Of a DNA stretch of 24,632 nt, positions 7,881-15,520 are shown piece after piece. This DNA comes from CAJBIL01 sp044359525. GTDB lineage: Bacteria; Pseudomonadota; Gammaproteobacteria; Burkholderiales; Rhodocyclaceae. Each line of letters starts with the position of its first letter. Within the stretch, counting starts at the first letter, position 1. Location: assembly GCA_044359525.1 (NCBI GenBank), contig JBIKLY010000054.1, forward strand, positions 1 through 24,632. The letters run 5' to 3'. Below the pieces are notes generated by a model. That model was given only the letters and a program-made list of their open reading frames with translations, made no database searches and was not told the origin of the DNA. The position numbers were made by a program, and so were the translations under genes.

Positions 7881-8935
7881 GCGCGCTGCCCGAAAAGATC
7901 CTCATCCTCGACGGGATCGGCGGTGTGCCGCTCGGCCGCGAAATCCGCGATACCTTCGCGGCACTCGGCAGCCAGGCGCTGCACTTCGACTGCCTGCAAC
8001 AGCAACGCCGGCCGCTGTACGCGCTGCGCTCCGCCTACGCCAAGGCACAAAACCGGCGCGCCGACCGTGACGGTTTCTGCTTCCTGCCAAAGCTCGTCGA
8101 AAAGGAATTGCAGGCGCTGATTGCACAGGAACGACCAAGCCATATTCTGGTCATTGGCTTCGCCTACAAGTTCTACGACCCACGGTTCCTGCGTCGGATG
8201 GCTGATCAGATCCAGTGCGGACTTTTCCTTTACGACACCGACAGCTGCAACCTCTACCCACGGCGCCGGGAATTCGTCTTCTTTATCGAGAACGAGCTGC
8301 CGATCTACGACCGTATTTTCTCGTGTTCGCAAGTGACCGCCCGTTTCTTCCGCGATACCTGTGGCCTGGATGCCGCCCACCTGCCTTTCGGTGCGCTCCC
8401 GCTCGATACCGCGCACGGCGAACCGTCCATCGACGTGCTTTTTGTCGGTAGCTGCGATCTGCGCCGGATCTTCCTGCTCGAAGGCATCCGCGACCACGTG
8501 ACGGTGCGCGGCAACCGCTGGCAGCGCAACTACCCGCTGATCTCGCCAGCCTTGCGCAGCCGCATTGTCGATCGGCCGGTTTGGGGCGAAGAGTTGCACC
8601 GCTTGCTGGGCAGCGCCAGAATCGTTCTCAACATCACGCGCACCGACTTTTTCGGCGCTGAAACCGGCGTCAACCTGCGCATCTTCGAGGCGCTGGCCGG
8701 CGGCTCCTTCCTGCTCACCGACCATTGCGACGAGATCGCCGACCTGTTCAGGGTTGGCGAAGAAATCGAAACTTACCGTTCTGCCGGCGAGCTGGCGGAA
8801 AAGGTCGCGTATTACCTGAAACATGAGGATCAGCGACGAGCCATCGCGGAAAAAGGGCATGCGGCATTCCTGCAGAAACACACCTGGCAGGCCAGAATCG
8901 AACAGCAGTTGTTGCCGCTGCTGCAACGCGGATGA
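7877..8935 (+). CDS. CgeB-like glycosyltransferase
   Basis: This 352-residue protein resembles CgeB-type glycosyltransferases. The N-terminal half is a Rossmann-like domain with ILILDGIGG near the start. The C-terminal half has NLRIFEALAGGSFLLTD, the signature region of Glyco_trans_1_2 proteins. The start is a TTG at 7877 that overlaps the GT9 stop as TTGA; GGAG at 7865-7868 is well placed 8 nt upstream. No other start fits the protein's beginning. Donor and acceptor are unknown. Being translationally coupled to GT9, it probably adds the next sugar in the same chain. Confidence 0.82.
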   Translation: MSALPEKILILDGIGGVPLGREIRDTFAALGSQALHFDCLQQQRRPLYALRSAYAKAQNRRADRDGFCFLPKLVEKELQALIAQERPSHILVIGFAYKFYDPRFLRRMADQIQCGLFLYDTDSCNLYPRRREFVFFIENELPIYDRIFSCSQVTARFFRDTCGLDAAHLPFGALPLDTAHGEPSIDVLFVGSCDLRRIFLLEGIRDHVTVRGNRWQRNYPLISPALRSRIVDRPVWGEELHRLLGSARIVLNITRTDFFGAETGVNLRIFEALAGGSFLLTDHCDEIADLFRVGEEIETYRSAGELAEKVAYYLKHEDQRRAIAEKGHAAFLQKHTWQARIEQQLLPLLQRG

Positions 8936-8945
8936 GACCTGGGCA

Positions 8946-10487
8946 ATGACTGATCTACGCACCCGTTGCAAGAATCTTTCGAGTGCCGCATGGCTGCCGG
9001 GCTGGCTGACGCCGGTTGTTGCCGCCTTCGTCGGCAGCCTGCTGCTTTCGCTACTGGCACGCCTGGGCAGCACGCTGAACCGCGATGGCATGCTTTACGT
9101 ACGGACGTCACAGGCCTTTCTTGAGGGCGGCTTTGACGCCGCCCGGGAGTTGTTCAACTGGCCCTTCCTGCCGATCCTGATGGCTATCGTTGCGAAGGTC
9201 AGCGGCCTTGGCATTGAAAACGCCGGCCATTTGCTCAACGCGCTGTTCATGGCCGGCGCTTGCGCGCTTCTGGTCGCCTGCGTCAGCCGCAAGCAGCCCG
9301 AGGTGGCCTGGTCGGTCTGTCTGGTAACGCTCGCCCTTCCCGGACTGAACGAATACCGCAACGAGCTGCTGCGCGAGTTTGGCTGCTGGTTCTTTGTCAT
9401 GCTCACCTTCTGGCTGGCCTTGCGCTGGGCGGAGCGGCCGCGCTGGCTGAGCGCGCTGGCCGTGCAGATGTCGCTGGGCGCCAGCGCCCTGTTTCGCCCG
9501 GAAGCCTTGGCCCTGTTTCCTGCGCTGATCGTCTGGCAATTGTTTGACGCACCGCGTCCGGAAAAATGGCGGCGGCTGTTGATGCTCGGCGGACTTCCCG
9601 TTGTCGGCGGTGTCTTGTTGCTGACGCTCTATCTGGGCGGGTATTTGTCAAGCGGCAACCGGCTGGCCGGTGAGTTTGCGCGGATCAGCAGCGCACGCTT
9701 CGACGCCAAGGCGCAGGCACTTGCCGCCGCGTTGATCGAATACGCACGCGGTCAGGCGAGGAGCATTCTGCTGTTTGGTTCTCTGGCGCTGATTCCGATC
9801 AAACTTGTGCAGAAAATCGGTCTGTTTATTGTCCCGCTGGCCTTCCTGATTGCCGACCGGCAGTTTCGCCCCAGCCTGTCCCATTATCCGCTTTTTGTCT
9901 GGGGCATCGTCGTTCATCTGTTCGTTCTGATGATTTTCGTCATCGACCTGCAGTTCCTCGCCGGGCGTTACGTCGGTCTGGTTCTGCTGCTTGCCGCGCC
10001 GTTTGTCGGCGCCGGCTTGTGGCTGTTGATGCGGCGTTATCCGCGCTGGCGATACGTAATGGTCGGCGTTGCCGTGCTCGCCGCGCTCGCCAACGTTGTA
10101 TCAACCGGCCAAGCGAAGACGCATTATGTTCAGGCAGGAAACTGGCTGATGGCCAATGCTGCAGAAACTTCCCGGGTTTACGTGGAAAGCGGCCGCTCCG
10201 CCCATTACGCCGGTTGGTACAAAATAAAACTGGAGGACCGAGGTCGCCGGGAAGCGCTGGCGGTTGAGATTCGCCAGGGGCAATATGACCTTCTGGTCCT
10301 GGAAATATCCCGCAAGGACCCACCGCTCGACGACTGGCTGGCGCGTGCGGGATTGCGCGTCGTCCAGCGCTTTGAACATCCGAGCAAGGACGCCGTAGTC
10401 ATTGCTGCGCCCGTTGTCGGGGGGGGCATGGATACGACTCTCCCGGTCGGCGAGACATCCGGTCAGTCACAAGCCGGCAAGCGTTGA
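8946..10487 (+). CDS. Multi-pass membrane protein, GT-C (GT39/ArnT-like) glycosyltransferase
   Basis: The 513-residue protein has about ten or more hydrophobic helices, the first at about 19-40, and a soluble C-terminal tail of roughly 110 residues. After the first helix comes LNRDGMLYVRTSQAFLEGG (44-62), in the position of the catalytic acidic loop of GT-C enzymes, with Asp47 as candidate. This family takes sugars from polyprenyl-phosphate donors on the periplasmic side. Similarity is at architecture level, so a polymerase or flippase-like role is not excluded, but the loop favours a transferase. The ATG at 8946 is chosen; the open frame upstream lies inside the previous gene and is not protein-like. 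It starts 10 bp after the CgeB-like stop. Confidence 0.75.
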   Translation: MTDLRTRCKNLSSAAWLPGWLTPVVAAFVGSLLLSLLARLGSTLNRDGMLYVRTSQAFLEGGFDAARELFNWPFLPILMAIVAKVSGLGIENAGHLLNALFMAGACALLVACVSRKQPEVAWSVCLVTLALPGLNEYRNELLREFGCWFFVMLTFWLALRWAERPRWLSALAVQMSLGASALFRPEALALFPALIVWQLFDAPRPEKWRRLLMLGGLPVVGGVLLLTLYLGGYLSSGNRLAGEFARISSARFDAKAQALAAALIEYARGQARSILLFGSLALIPIKLVQKIGLFIVPLAFLIADRQFRPSLSHYPLFVWGIVVHLFVLMIFVIDLQFLAGRYVGLVLLLAAPFVGAGLWLLMRRYPRWRYVMVGVAVLAALANVVSTGQAKTHYVQAGNWLMANAAETSRVYVESGRSAHYAGWYKIKLEDRGRREALAVEIRQGQYDLLVLEISRKDPPLDDWLARAGLRVVQRFEHPSKDAVVIAAPVVGGGMDTTLPVGETSGQSQAGKR

Positions 10488-10494
10488 GAAAACA

Positions 10495-11433
10495 ATGTCC
10501 ACGCCCAAAACAAAGACACTCCCGCTGGTCAGTATCGCCATTCCGGCCTACAAGCACGCCGCCTTCATCGAGGAATGTCTGGCCTCGGTTTGCGCCCAGA
10601 CCTACCCCGAGCTTGAGCTGGTGCTGATCGACGACGGTTCGCCGGACGACACCTTCGCCATCGCGCAGCGCTTTCTTGAAGCGCACCCTGACCGCTTTCG
10701 CCGCATCGTTCTGCAGCGCAGAGAGAACAGTGGCGTCAGCGCCAATTCGAATGCCTGCATCGAGGCCTGCAGTGGCGAGTGGGTGCATTTGCTTGGCTCG
10801 GACGACCGGCTCTATCCGGAAAAAGTGGCGCGCATCCAGGCTGCGATCGCTGAATGGAATCTTCCGGACCTGGCGATGGTGCATACGGATACCGACACCA
10901 TTGACATCAACGGCACGGTACGGCCGGTACGCAAGCCGGATCGGCACGCGCCGCCGGGCCCCGACCATGCCGCCTACCGCTGGCTGTTTCAGCGCAACCT
11001 GATTTCAAATCCGTCGATTGCACTGCGCCGGGACGCTTTTCTGGCGATTGGTGGCTTCGATTCCTCGCTGCCTCTGGAGGATATCGATTGCTGGCTGCGG
11101 CTATCGAGCCGCTACGCGATTGCTCGCGTTCCGGAGGTTCTGGCGAGCTACCGCAAGCATCCCGGCAATTCGCTGCGCCAGCGGCAAAAAATGCTCGGCG
11201 CTTTCTTCGTCACCTACGCGAAATTCATCTCGACAAATCCCGGGCTGATTCCTGAAAGCGAATTGAAGCGGCATTTCCGCTGGTATCTGCGGCGATTCTG
11301 GAGCCGAATCCAACCGAAAGAATCGAGGCACCTGCCGATGTATCTCGGCGCCATGCTGCGCAGCTATTGGCGTTCGCCGAAAGCTGAAGACTATCGCCGT
11401 TTCGGTGAAATGCTTCTCAAGGCGTCGAACTGA
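10495..11433 (+). CDS. Glycosyltransferase family 2
   Basis: This is a 312-residue inverting GT-A glycosyltransferase. The nucleotide-binding start is VSIAIPAYKHAAFIEECLASV (12-32 region), followed by VLIDDGSPDDT (43-53) and the metal-binding GSDDRLYPEK (101-110) with Asp103 and Asp104. GGFDSSLPLEDIDCWLRL is the typical acceptor/catalytic base segment. The C-terminal ~70 residues are basic and may lie on the membrane. The ATG at 10495 follows the GT-C gene by 7 bp with GAGAA as a modest ribosome binding site. It is the last gene of the plus-strand run; the following 172 bp hold the inverted-repeat element. Confidence 0.92.
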   Translation: MSTPKTKTLPLVSIAIPAYKHAAFIEECLASVCAQTYPELELVLIDDGSPDDTFAIAQRFLEAHPDRFRRIVLQRRENSGVSANSNACIEACSGEWVHLLGSDDRLYPEKVARIQAAIAEWNLPDLAMVHTDTDTIDINGTVRPVRKPDRHAPPGPDHAAYRWLFQRNLISNPSIALRRDAFLAIGGFDSSLPLEDIDCWLRLSSRYAIARVPEVLASYRKHPGNSLRQRQKMLGAFFVTYAKFISTNPGLIPESELKRHFRWYLRRFWSRIQPKESRHLPMYLGAMLRSYWRSPKAEDYRRFGEMLLKASN

Positions 11434-11462
11434 CGTTCGCTCACCTTAAAAACCGCCTTCAA

Positions 11463-11580
11463 CACAGAGAACACGGAGAAAAGCACAGAGAACACGGAGA
11501 GTTCGCTTGAAACGACGACTCACCCAGTTGGTGAGTCAGAGCTTTACCTCTGTGCCCTCTGTGTCTCTGTGTTCTCTGTG
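11463..11580. repeat. Composite direct/inverted repeat element
   Basis: Two perfect 17-bp copies of CACAGAGAACACGGAGA lie at 11463-11479 and 11484-11500. An inverted copy, 16 of 17 identical, is at 11564-11580, with a second degenerate inverted copy at about 11547-11563. Between the arms is a perfect 8-bp hairpin (see 11517-11537). The element fills the space between two convergent genes. It looks like a dispersed intergenic repeat of a type seen in many bacterial genomes. It could serve as a bidirectional transcription end, though no T-run follows. Confidence 0.75.
11517..11537. repeat. Hairpin in centre of repeat element
   Basis: GACTCACC (11517-11524) and GGTGAGTC (11530-11537) are perfect complements around a CAGTT loop. 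This sits between the outer arms of the 11463-11580 element, so the whole region can fold as nested stems. Confidence 0.65.
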
Positions 11581-11605
11581 TCGAAAGAGCTTGAAACTGA
11601 GTCTG

Positions 11606-13837
11606 TTAGGTTCGCTGGTTTTTTCCAGAAAACAGGCGCTTCCATGCCTTGCGGCCAATACGCCGCTTGGCTGCGACCTTCAGGTCGTAGGCCAGGAAGG
11701 GACAGCGATGCCACCAGCGCAGTTTTTTGCGCAGCGCCGACAGATAGATACCCAGGAACTTCTCGCGTCCTTCCCGGTGCAGTTTGTTGCAGATACGCGC
11801 CAGGTCGGCAAAGCGTTTGCGTAGCGGGAGCGGCCCACGGAAGATGTGGATGCGCCCGGTATCGATCAGCGAGAAGGCGAGCTGCCCCTCGCCCGTCTTG
11901 CCGATCAGGATGTTGCCGCCGGAAAGATCCCGGAAGAGGATTCCTCGGCCGTGCATGGTCAACAGGTAGGCCGCGAGCTGGCGATAGGCAGACATCTCGT
12001 CGACGCCGGCAAAAGACTTCTCTCCCGCCGCAAAGGCCGATACCAGCTCGCGCGCAGTGAATTCGGCCGGGACGTATTCGCAGAGGTAGTAGTTCTGCGT
12101 CAGGCTGGTGTCGCCTTCCTTCTCGAACCAGGCCACCGGCTGCGCAGCGGCGACGCCGCGACGCAGCAACTCGCTGGTCCCGTTCCAGCTGCGCAAACCC
12201 TTCGACGGCTTGAAGCGGTCGAGCAGTTTCTTGTGCAAATGCATCTTCACCGGTTGCTTGACGACCAGCCTGGCACCTGTGGCGCGCGGGTCCTCCACCG
12301 TCCAGATCGCGTTGCGCGCGTGGCGCAGGATCGTTTCCTGTGGCGGCGTACCGATCCGCTCGGGATGTATCCGCTGCAACAGCAGCGCGGCATCGGCCGC
12401 GTCGCGGGCAAGCACGATGCCGCGCCAGCCATTCTCGCGGAAGTAGAAATGCGTCTTGCCTGCCATGTGGCGATGGATCGCAACGTTCTTAAGCGCGCAG
12501 GCCGATGGCTGGACGCTGACGATGCGTGCGGCAGACCAGAGCAGGTAAAGCGGCGCCTCACCGGCCAGCGTCGGCCGTTCGCGCAGAATTTCACCGTCGC
12601 GGCAGCGGAACAGCGCCGTGCGCAGATCGTCCTCGCCGTAGATGTTCTGCAGCGCAGCGGCGCGGCCGTTGGTGGTCCACACCACATGAACGAGACCGGT
12701 CGCGGTATGGAAGGCATGCACCTCAAGTTGCCCGGAGACGTTCAGCCGGCCGCCGTAGCGGCTGCCGGGAATCAGCCCGGCAAAGGCGCCAAGCGCGCGC
12801 AGCGCCGGACGAACGCGCAGGTCGGCCAGCCCGCCACGCAAGCCCGCGTAATGGGTGATGCGCTCCAGTGCCGGGTAGGGAAACTCCCCTTCGTCGACCA
12901 GCCCTTCGCGGTGGCAGACCAGCGGCCCCCACCAGGCACGCTCCAGCGCACCCGAGGCTGCGCCCAGCACCATGTAGCGTGCCAGATAGTCGGCTTGCTT
13001 CTCCTCGCTGTCCGGCAACATGCGTTCGATGCGCGGCAGGGTCCAGAAGGCAGAGGGAGAAAACAGTCGTGGCACGCCGAAATCGGCACCGATCCGCGCC
13101 AGCAGGCGCGCCTTCTTGACCAGATTGAACTTGTGCAGCGCTGCCAGCCGGTGGCCGAGGATCTTCTGATCGTAGCGCTCGGGTTCGGTGCAGCGTTCCG
13201 AAAACAGGTTGTCGGTATGCAAATCCGGCAACTGGCCACGCTCGCGCAGCAGCGCCAGCAGGCCGACGTTCCACGGCGGCTCGAAGTCGGTGACGCTCGG
13301 TCCGGCCAGCGTCAGTCCGCGTGCCCGCACCTCGCGCCAGGCGCTATCCCACGCGGCGAGAAAGCCGGCCAGCGTGTAGCCGGCCCAGCGCTTGCGATTC
13401 GTCGTCGAGCCGATTTCGACGATCTCGACGCGGGCGCCGAAGCGATCCAGGCTCGCCACGACGAATTCCTGCCATTCCCGCCGTGCCGCTTCGGACGATT
13501 CCATCTTGCGCGCCTGCCCGGCGGGCTGCACCAGATGCAGGGTGACCTGAAGCGATGCATCGAGCAGGCGCTCAAGCAAACGCCCGGCAGGCCGTTCGGC
13601 ATCGCCGTAGCTAAAGTCGAGCCGGACATGCCGGATAGCCGATTCGCGCAGGCGGGCGAGCAGCCAGTCGTCGACGGCCGGATCTTCAGCAGCGGCGATG
13701 CCGACGCCGGCAAAAGCCTCCGGGACGACATGCCCCACCGGGGGATGGTGAGCGCCGGCAAACGAAAAACCGCCGCGCAGCATATAACCGAGCAAGGCGC
13801 CGGCAAAGCGAAGCTGCGGGCGCGTGGCTCCGCTCAT
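11606..13837 (-). CDS. Glycoside hydrolase-like domain fused to Kdo/WaaP-type kinase
   Basis: This is a 743-residue two-part protein. Residues about 35-430 look like a clan-A TIM-barrel glycoside hydrolase: HVRLDF (70-75), VTLHLVQP (98-105), then EIVEIGSTTNRKRWAGYT (138-155). In the GH pattern the last motif is usually xxGNExN; here Ser144-Thr145 replace Asn-Glu, so the acid/base residue seems lost and the domain may only bind sugar. Residues about 500-740 are a Kdo/WaaP-type kinase, with RLVVKQ (Lys527), MHGRGILFRDLSGGNILI (628-645; Asp636, Asn642) and LIDTGRIH (657-664). This catalytic loop is intact, so the kinase is probably active, likely on LPS core sugar. Its ATG overlaps the stop of the upstream kinase gene by 4 bp. 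The GH call is weaker than the kinase call. Confidence 0.82.
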   Translation of the reverse strand: MSGATRPQLRFAGALLGYMLRGGFSFAGAHHPPVGHVVPEAFAGVGIAAAEDPAVDDWLLARLRESAIRHVRLDFSYGDAERPAGRLLERLLDASLQVTLHLVQPAGQARKMESSEAARREWQEFVVASLDRFGARVEIVEIGSTTNRKRWAGYTLAGFLAAWDSAWREVRARGLTLAGPSVTDFEPPWNVGLLALLRERGQLPDLHTDNLFSERCTEPERYDQKILGHRLAALHKFNLVKKARLLARIGADFGVPRLFSPSAFWTLPRIERMLPDSEEKQADYLARYMVLGAASGALERAWWGPLVCHREGLVDEGEFPYPALERITHYAGLRGGLADLRVRPALRALGAFAGLIPGSRYGGRLNVSGQLEVHAFHTATGLVHVVWTTNGRAAALQNIYGEDDLRTALFRCRDGEILRERPTLAGEAPLYLLWSAARIVSVQPSACALKNVAIHRHMAGKTHFYFRENGWRGIVLARDAADAALLLQRIHPERIGTPPQETILRHARNAIWTVEDPRATGARLVVKQPVKMHLHKKLLDRFKPSKGLRSWNGTSELLRRGVAAAQPVAWFEKEGDTSLTQNYYLCEYVPAEFTARELVSAFAAGEKSFAGVDEMSAYRQLAAYLLTMHGRGILFRDLSGGNILIGKTGEGQLAFSLIDTGRIHIFRGPLPLRKRFADLARICNKLHREGREKFLGIYLSALRKKLRWWHRCPFLAYDLKVAAKRRIGRKAWKRLFSGKNQRT

Positions 13838-14439
13838 CGGGCAAGACCGGCAGCAACGAGGCGACCGTTAACGATGGCCTCGAAATCAAGCCAGCCGCGC
13901 TCGTCGTCCATGTCCAACATGCGCTGCACATTGCGGGTACGCAGGTATTTGCCGAGTGGCCAGGGGTGGATTCTCAGGTCGGCAAAATCAATCAGACCGA
14001 GAGCACCTTCCGGCGTGCACACGACATTACCGAGGTGCAGCGAACGGAAATAGACGCCGTTGTCGTGCAGGCCGATGACAAAGCGGGTGAATGCGGCCTT
14101 CAACTCGCGTTCGTGCTCCGGCGACAGGCCGGAACGCATCAGGTCGCGCAACGTATTGCCGGCAAGCGGCGAATAATGGACAGCGTCGCGTTTGATCGAC
14201 GGAATGCGCAGAACCTCGATCAGCTGCGGCACCGGGATGCCCAGTTTGGCCAGTGCCACGGCGTTGTTGGCGAAACGCCCGGCGTAGGGAAAGAAGGCAG
14301 CCGAGGAGATCAGTCGGCGGCGGCGACGAAAGAGCTTGAGGATGCTCCCGTCGACGAGGCGCAGCACTTTCTCGCCGTAGTGATCGACTTCGAGCACCTT
14401 GGCGCCCTCGCGCAATGCGAGGTAGTCCTGCTGTTCCAT
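13834..14439 (-). CDS. InaA/toluene-tolerance type kinase-like protein
   Basis: This 201-residue protein has a small kinase fold of the LPS kinase/InaA type. Visible are GSILKLFRRRRR (31-42; Lys35 a candidate ATP lysine), VIGLHDNGVYFRSLHLGNVV (121-140) and GLIDFADLRI (148-157). The catalytic loop reads FRSLHLGN where active kinases have HRDLHxGN, so the aspartate is Ser133 while Arg132, His135, Asn138 and Asp151 remain. Similar FRSLHLGN loops occur in the family as I recall it, so this is not simply a broken gene. The ATG at 14437-14439 is chosen over a start 21 codons upstream because GAAG precedes it and the extension is not protein-like. It is coupled to the fusion gene by a 4-bp overlap. 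Confidence 0.8.
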   Translation of the reverse strand: MEQQDYLALREGAKVLEVDHYGEKVLRLVDGSILKLFRRRRRLISSAAFFPYAGRFANNAVALAKLGIPVPQLIEVLRIPSIKRDAVHYSPLAGNTLRDLMRSGLSPEHERELKAAFTRFVIGLHDNGVYFRSLHLGNVVCTPEGALGLIDFADLRIHPWPLGKYLRTRNVQRMLDMDDERGWLDFEAIVNGRLVAAGLAR

Positions 14440-14538
14440 TGTCTTCAAGGGTGGGCCCGCCGGGAAAACCACCAGTTTACCGTCTTGGCAGGGCGATTGC
14501 ACTTTCCTGCCTGCGCTAGTGCAGCATCAGATTTCGCA

Positions 14539-14555
14539 GAGATTTGACAAATCTC
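14539..14555. promoter_or_regulatory. Perfect palindrome overlapping the -35 box
   Basis: GAGATTTG, a central A, then CAAATCTC: an 8-1-8 perfect palindrome. It contains the TTGACA (14544-14549) of the predicted promoter of the lytic transglycosylase gene, a typical place for an operator. Confidence 0.5.
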
Positions 14556-14572
14556 ATACTAATCAATAGACT
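14544..14572 (+). promoter_or_regulatory. Predicted sigma-70 type promoter of the transglycosylase gene
   Basis: TTGACA (14544-14549) is a perfect -35. TAGACT (14567-14572) at 17 bp is a 4/6 match to the -10. Transcription would start near 14579, leaving a leader of about 190 nt before the ATG at 14773. The rest of 14440-14772 holds no convincing gene. Confidence 0.5.
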
Positions 14573-14575
14573 TCG

Positions 14576-14598
14576 TATTTGTTGCGTTGCAACAAATA
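14576..14598. promoter_or_regulatory. Perfect 10-bp inverted repeat at predicted transcription start
   Basis: TATTTGTTGC (14576-14585) and GCAACAAATA (14589-14598) are exact complements around GTT. The repeat covers the predicted transcription start. It could be an operator, or an RNA hairpin at the 5' end of the transcript. Confidence 0.5.
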
Positions 14599-14772
14599 TC
14601 GTTTGGACGTTGTTTGTCCCCACCGCCTCACGGTGAGCGCGCTACCAGCCTGGTCCGGCGGCGCAACGATATCCTTTCACTGCAAGCAAGTTTTGCATCC
14701 GCACCTGCGAGTGTTTCGCGTCTTGTTTCTGGCTTCAACTGACGCGGCGACTATTTCAGAAAAGGAGAGCAC

Positions 14773-15468
14773 ATGTCTGCAACGATTACGCTCAACGTTC
14801 CGGTGGCGCGCAACATCAATGCCACCTCGAGCCTCGTTCAATTAGCTTTAATGATTGCCGGTCTGTTTCTGGCACTTGTTTTTTTCAATACTTTCGCCGG
14901 CAAAACCCTGGCAAATGAAATTCTGGCAGCAGAAACTGTCGTTCCGGATGAAGCTCCCGGCGACGCCGGCGCTGATCTCCCGAATGTGCCGGCTGTTCCC
15001 GTAGTGACGCTCACCCCGCCCATGCGCAACGCACTCGACTACGTGACGCGTCGTTACCGGGTGTCGCAGAAAGCCTTGCTGCCGATTTTTGAAGCAGCGC
15101 AGATAACCGGCCGCCAGCGTGGCGTCGATCCGCTGCTGATTGTCGCCGTTATCGGTATCGAGTCCGGCTTCAACCCGCTGGCCGAGAGTTCGATGGGCGC
15201 ACAGGGGCTGATGCAGGTCATCCCCCGCTTCCATCAGGACAAGGTGCCGGAAGGCGCCGGTGACAGCCCTTTCCTTGATCCGGTAACCAACGTTCAGGTT
15301 GGCGTGCACGTGTTGCAGGAGTCGATCCGCCGGAGCGGTGGTCTGATCGCCGGTCTGCAGCAATACAGCGGCTCGTCGGACTCCGAAGGCGCTTACGCCA
15401 GCAAGGTGCTGGCCGAGAAGCGACGCCTGGAACAAGGACCTGGCCGTACGGTCGTCGCCGCACTTTGA
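14773..15468 (+). CDS. Membrane-anchored lytic transglycosylase (SLT domain)
   Basis: SLT-type enzymes cut the MurNAc-GlcNAc bond of peptidoglycan in the periplasm, forming 1,6-anhydro ends. This 231-residue protein has one N-terminal membrane helix (about 21-40) and a Pro/Ala-rich linker (58-83). The SLT domain runs from about 105, with AVIGIESGFNPLAESSMGAQG (125-145 region; catalytic Glu130) and GLMQVIPR (145-152). A later QQYSGS replaces the more usual AYNAG motif. The ATG at 14773 is preceded by AAAGGAG at ideal spacing. The gene is monocistronic: divergent from the kinase gene upstream and followed by a terminator. The long leader with two palindromes suggests regulated expression. Confidence 0.9.
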   Translation: MSATITLNVPVARNINATSSLVQLALMIAGLFLALVFFNTFAGKTLANEILAAETVVPDEAPGDAGADLPNVPAVPVVTLTPPMRNALDYVTRRYRVSQKALLPIFEAAQITGRQRGVDPLLIVAVIGIESGFNPLAESSMGAQGLMQVIPRFHQDKVPEGAGDSPFLDPVTNVQVGVHVLQESIRRSGGLIAGLQQYSGSSDSEGAYASKVLAEKRRLEQGPGRTVVAAL

Positions 15469-15471
15469 GGC

Positions 15472-15496
15472 GCAGGCGGCTGACGCCGCCTGCTTT
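15472..15496 (+). terminator. Hairpin terminator after transglycosylase gene
   Basis: GCAGGCGGC (15472-15480) pairs perfectly with GCCGCCTGC (15485-15493) around TGAC and is followed by TTT. The T-run is short, but the place, 3 bp after the stop and before a convergent gene, fits a terminator serving one or both strands. Confidence 0.6.
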
Positions 15497-15520
15497 GTGC
15501 CTGGTTGGCGGCTTAGCCGC

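Noticed and set aside
7643..9091. 482-codon open frame opposite the GT9 and CgeB-like genes
   Set aside because: Antisense shadow crossing two well-supported genes.
11463..11580. Possible CRISPR array
   Set aside because: Only two direct 17-bp copies separated by 4 bp, no spacers of regular length and no cas genes.
11846..14053. 735-codon open frame on the plus strand opposite the fusion kinase gene
   Set aside because: It is an antisense shadow caused by high GC. The minus-strand protein has clear kinase motifs, and this one has low-complexity Arg/Gln-rich sequence with no family pattern.
14579..14845. 88-codon open frame before the transglycosylase
   Set aside because: It runs out of frame into the transglycosylase gene, has no ribosome binding site and reads as non-protein-like.
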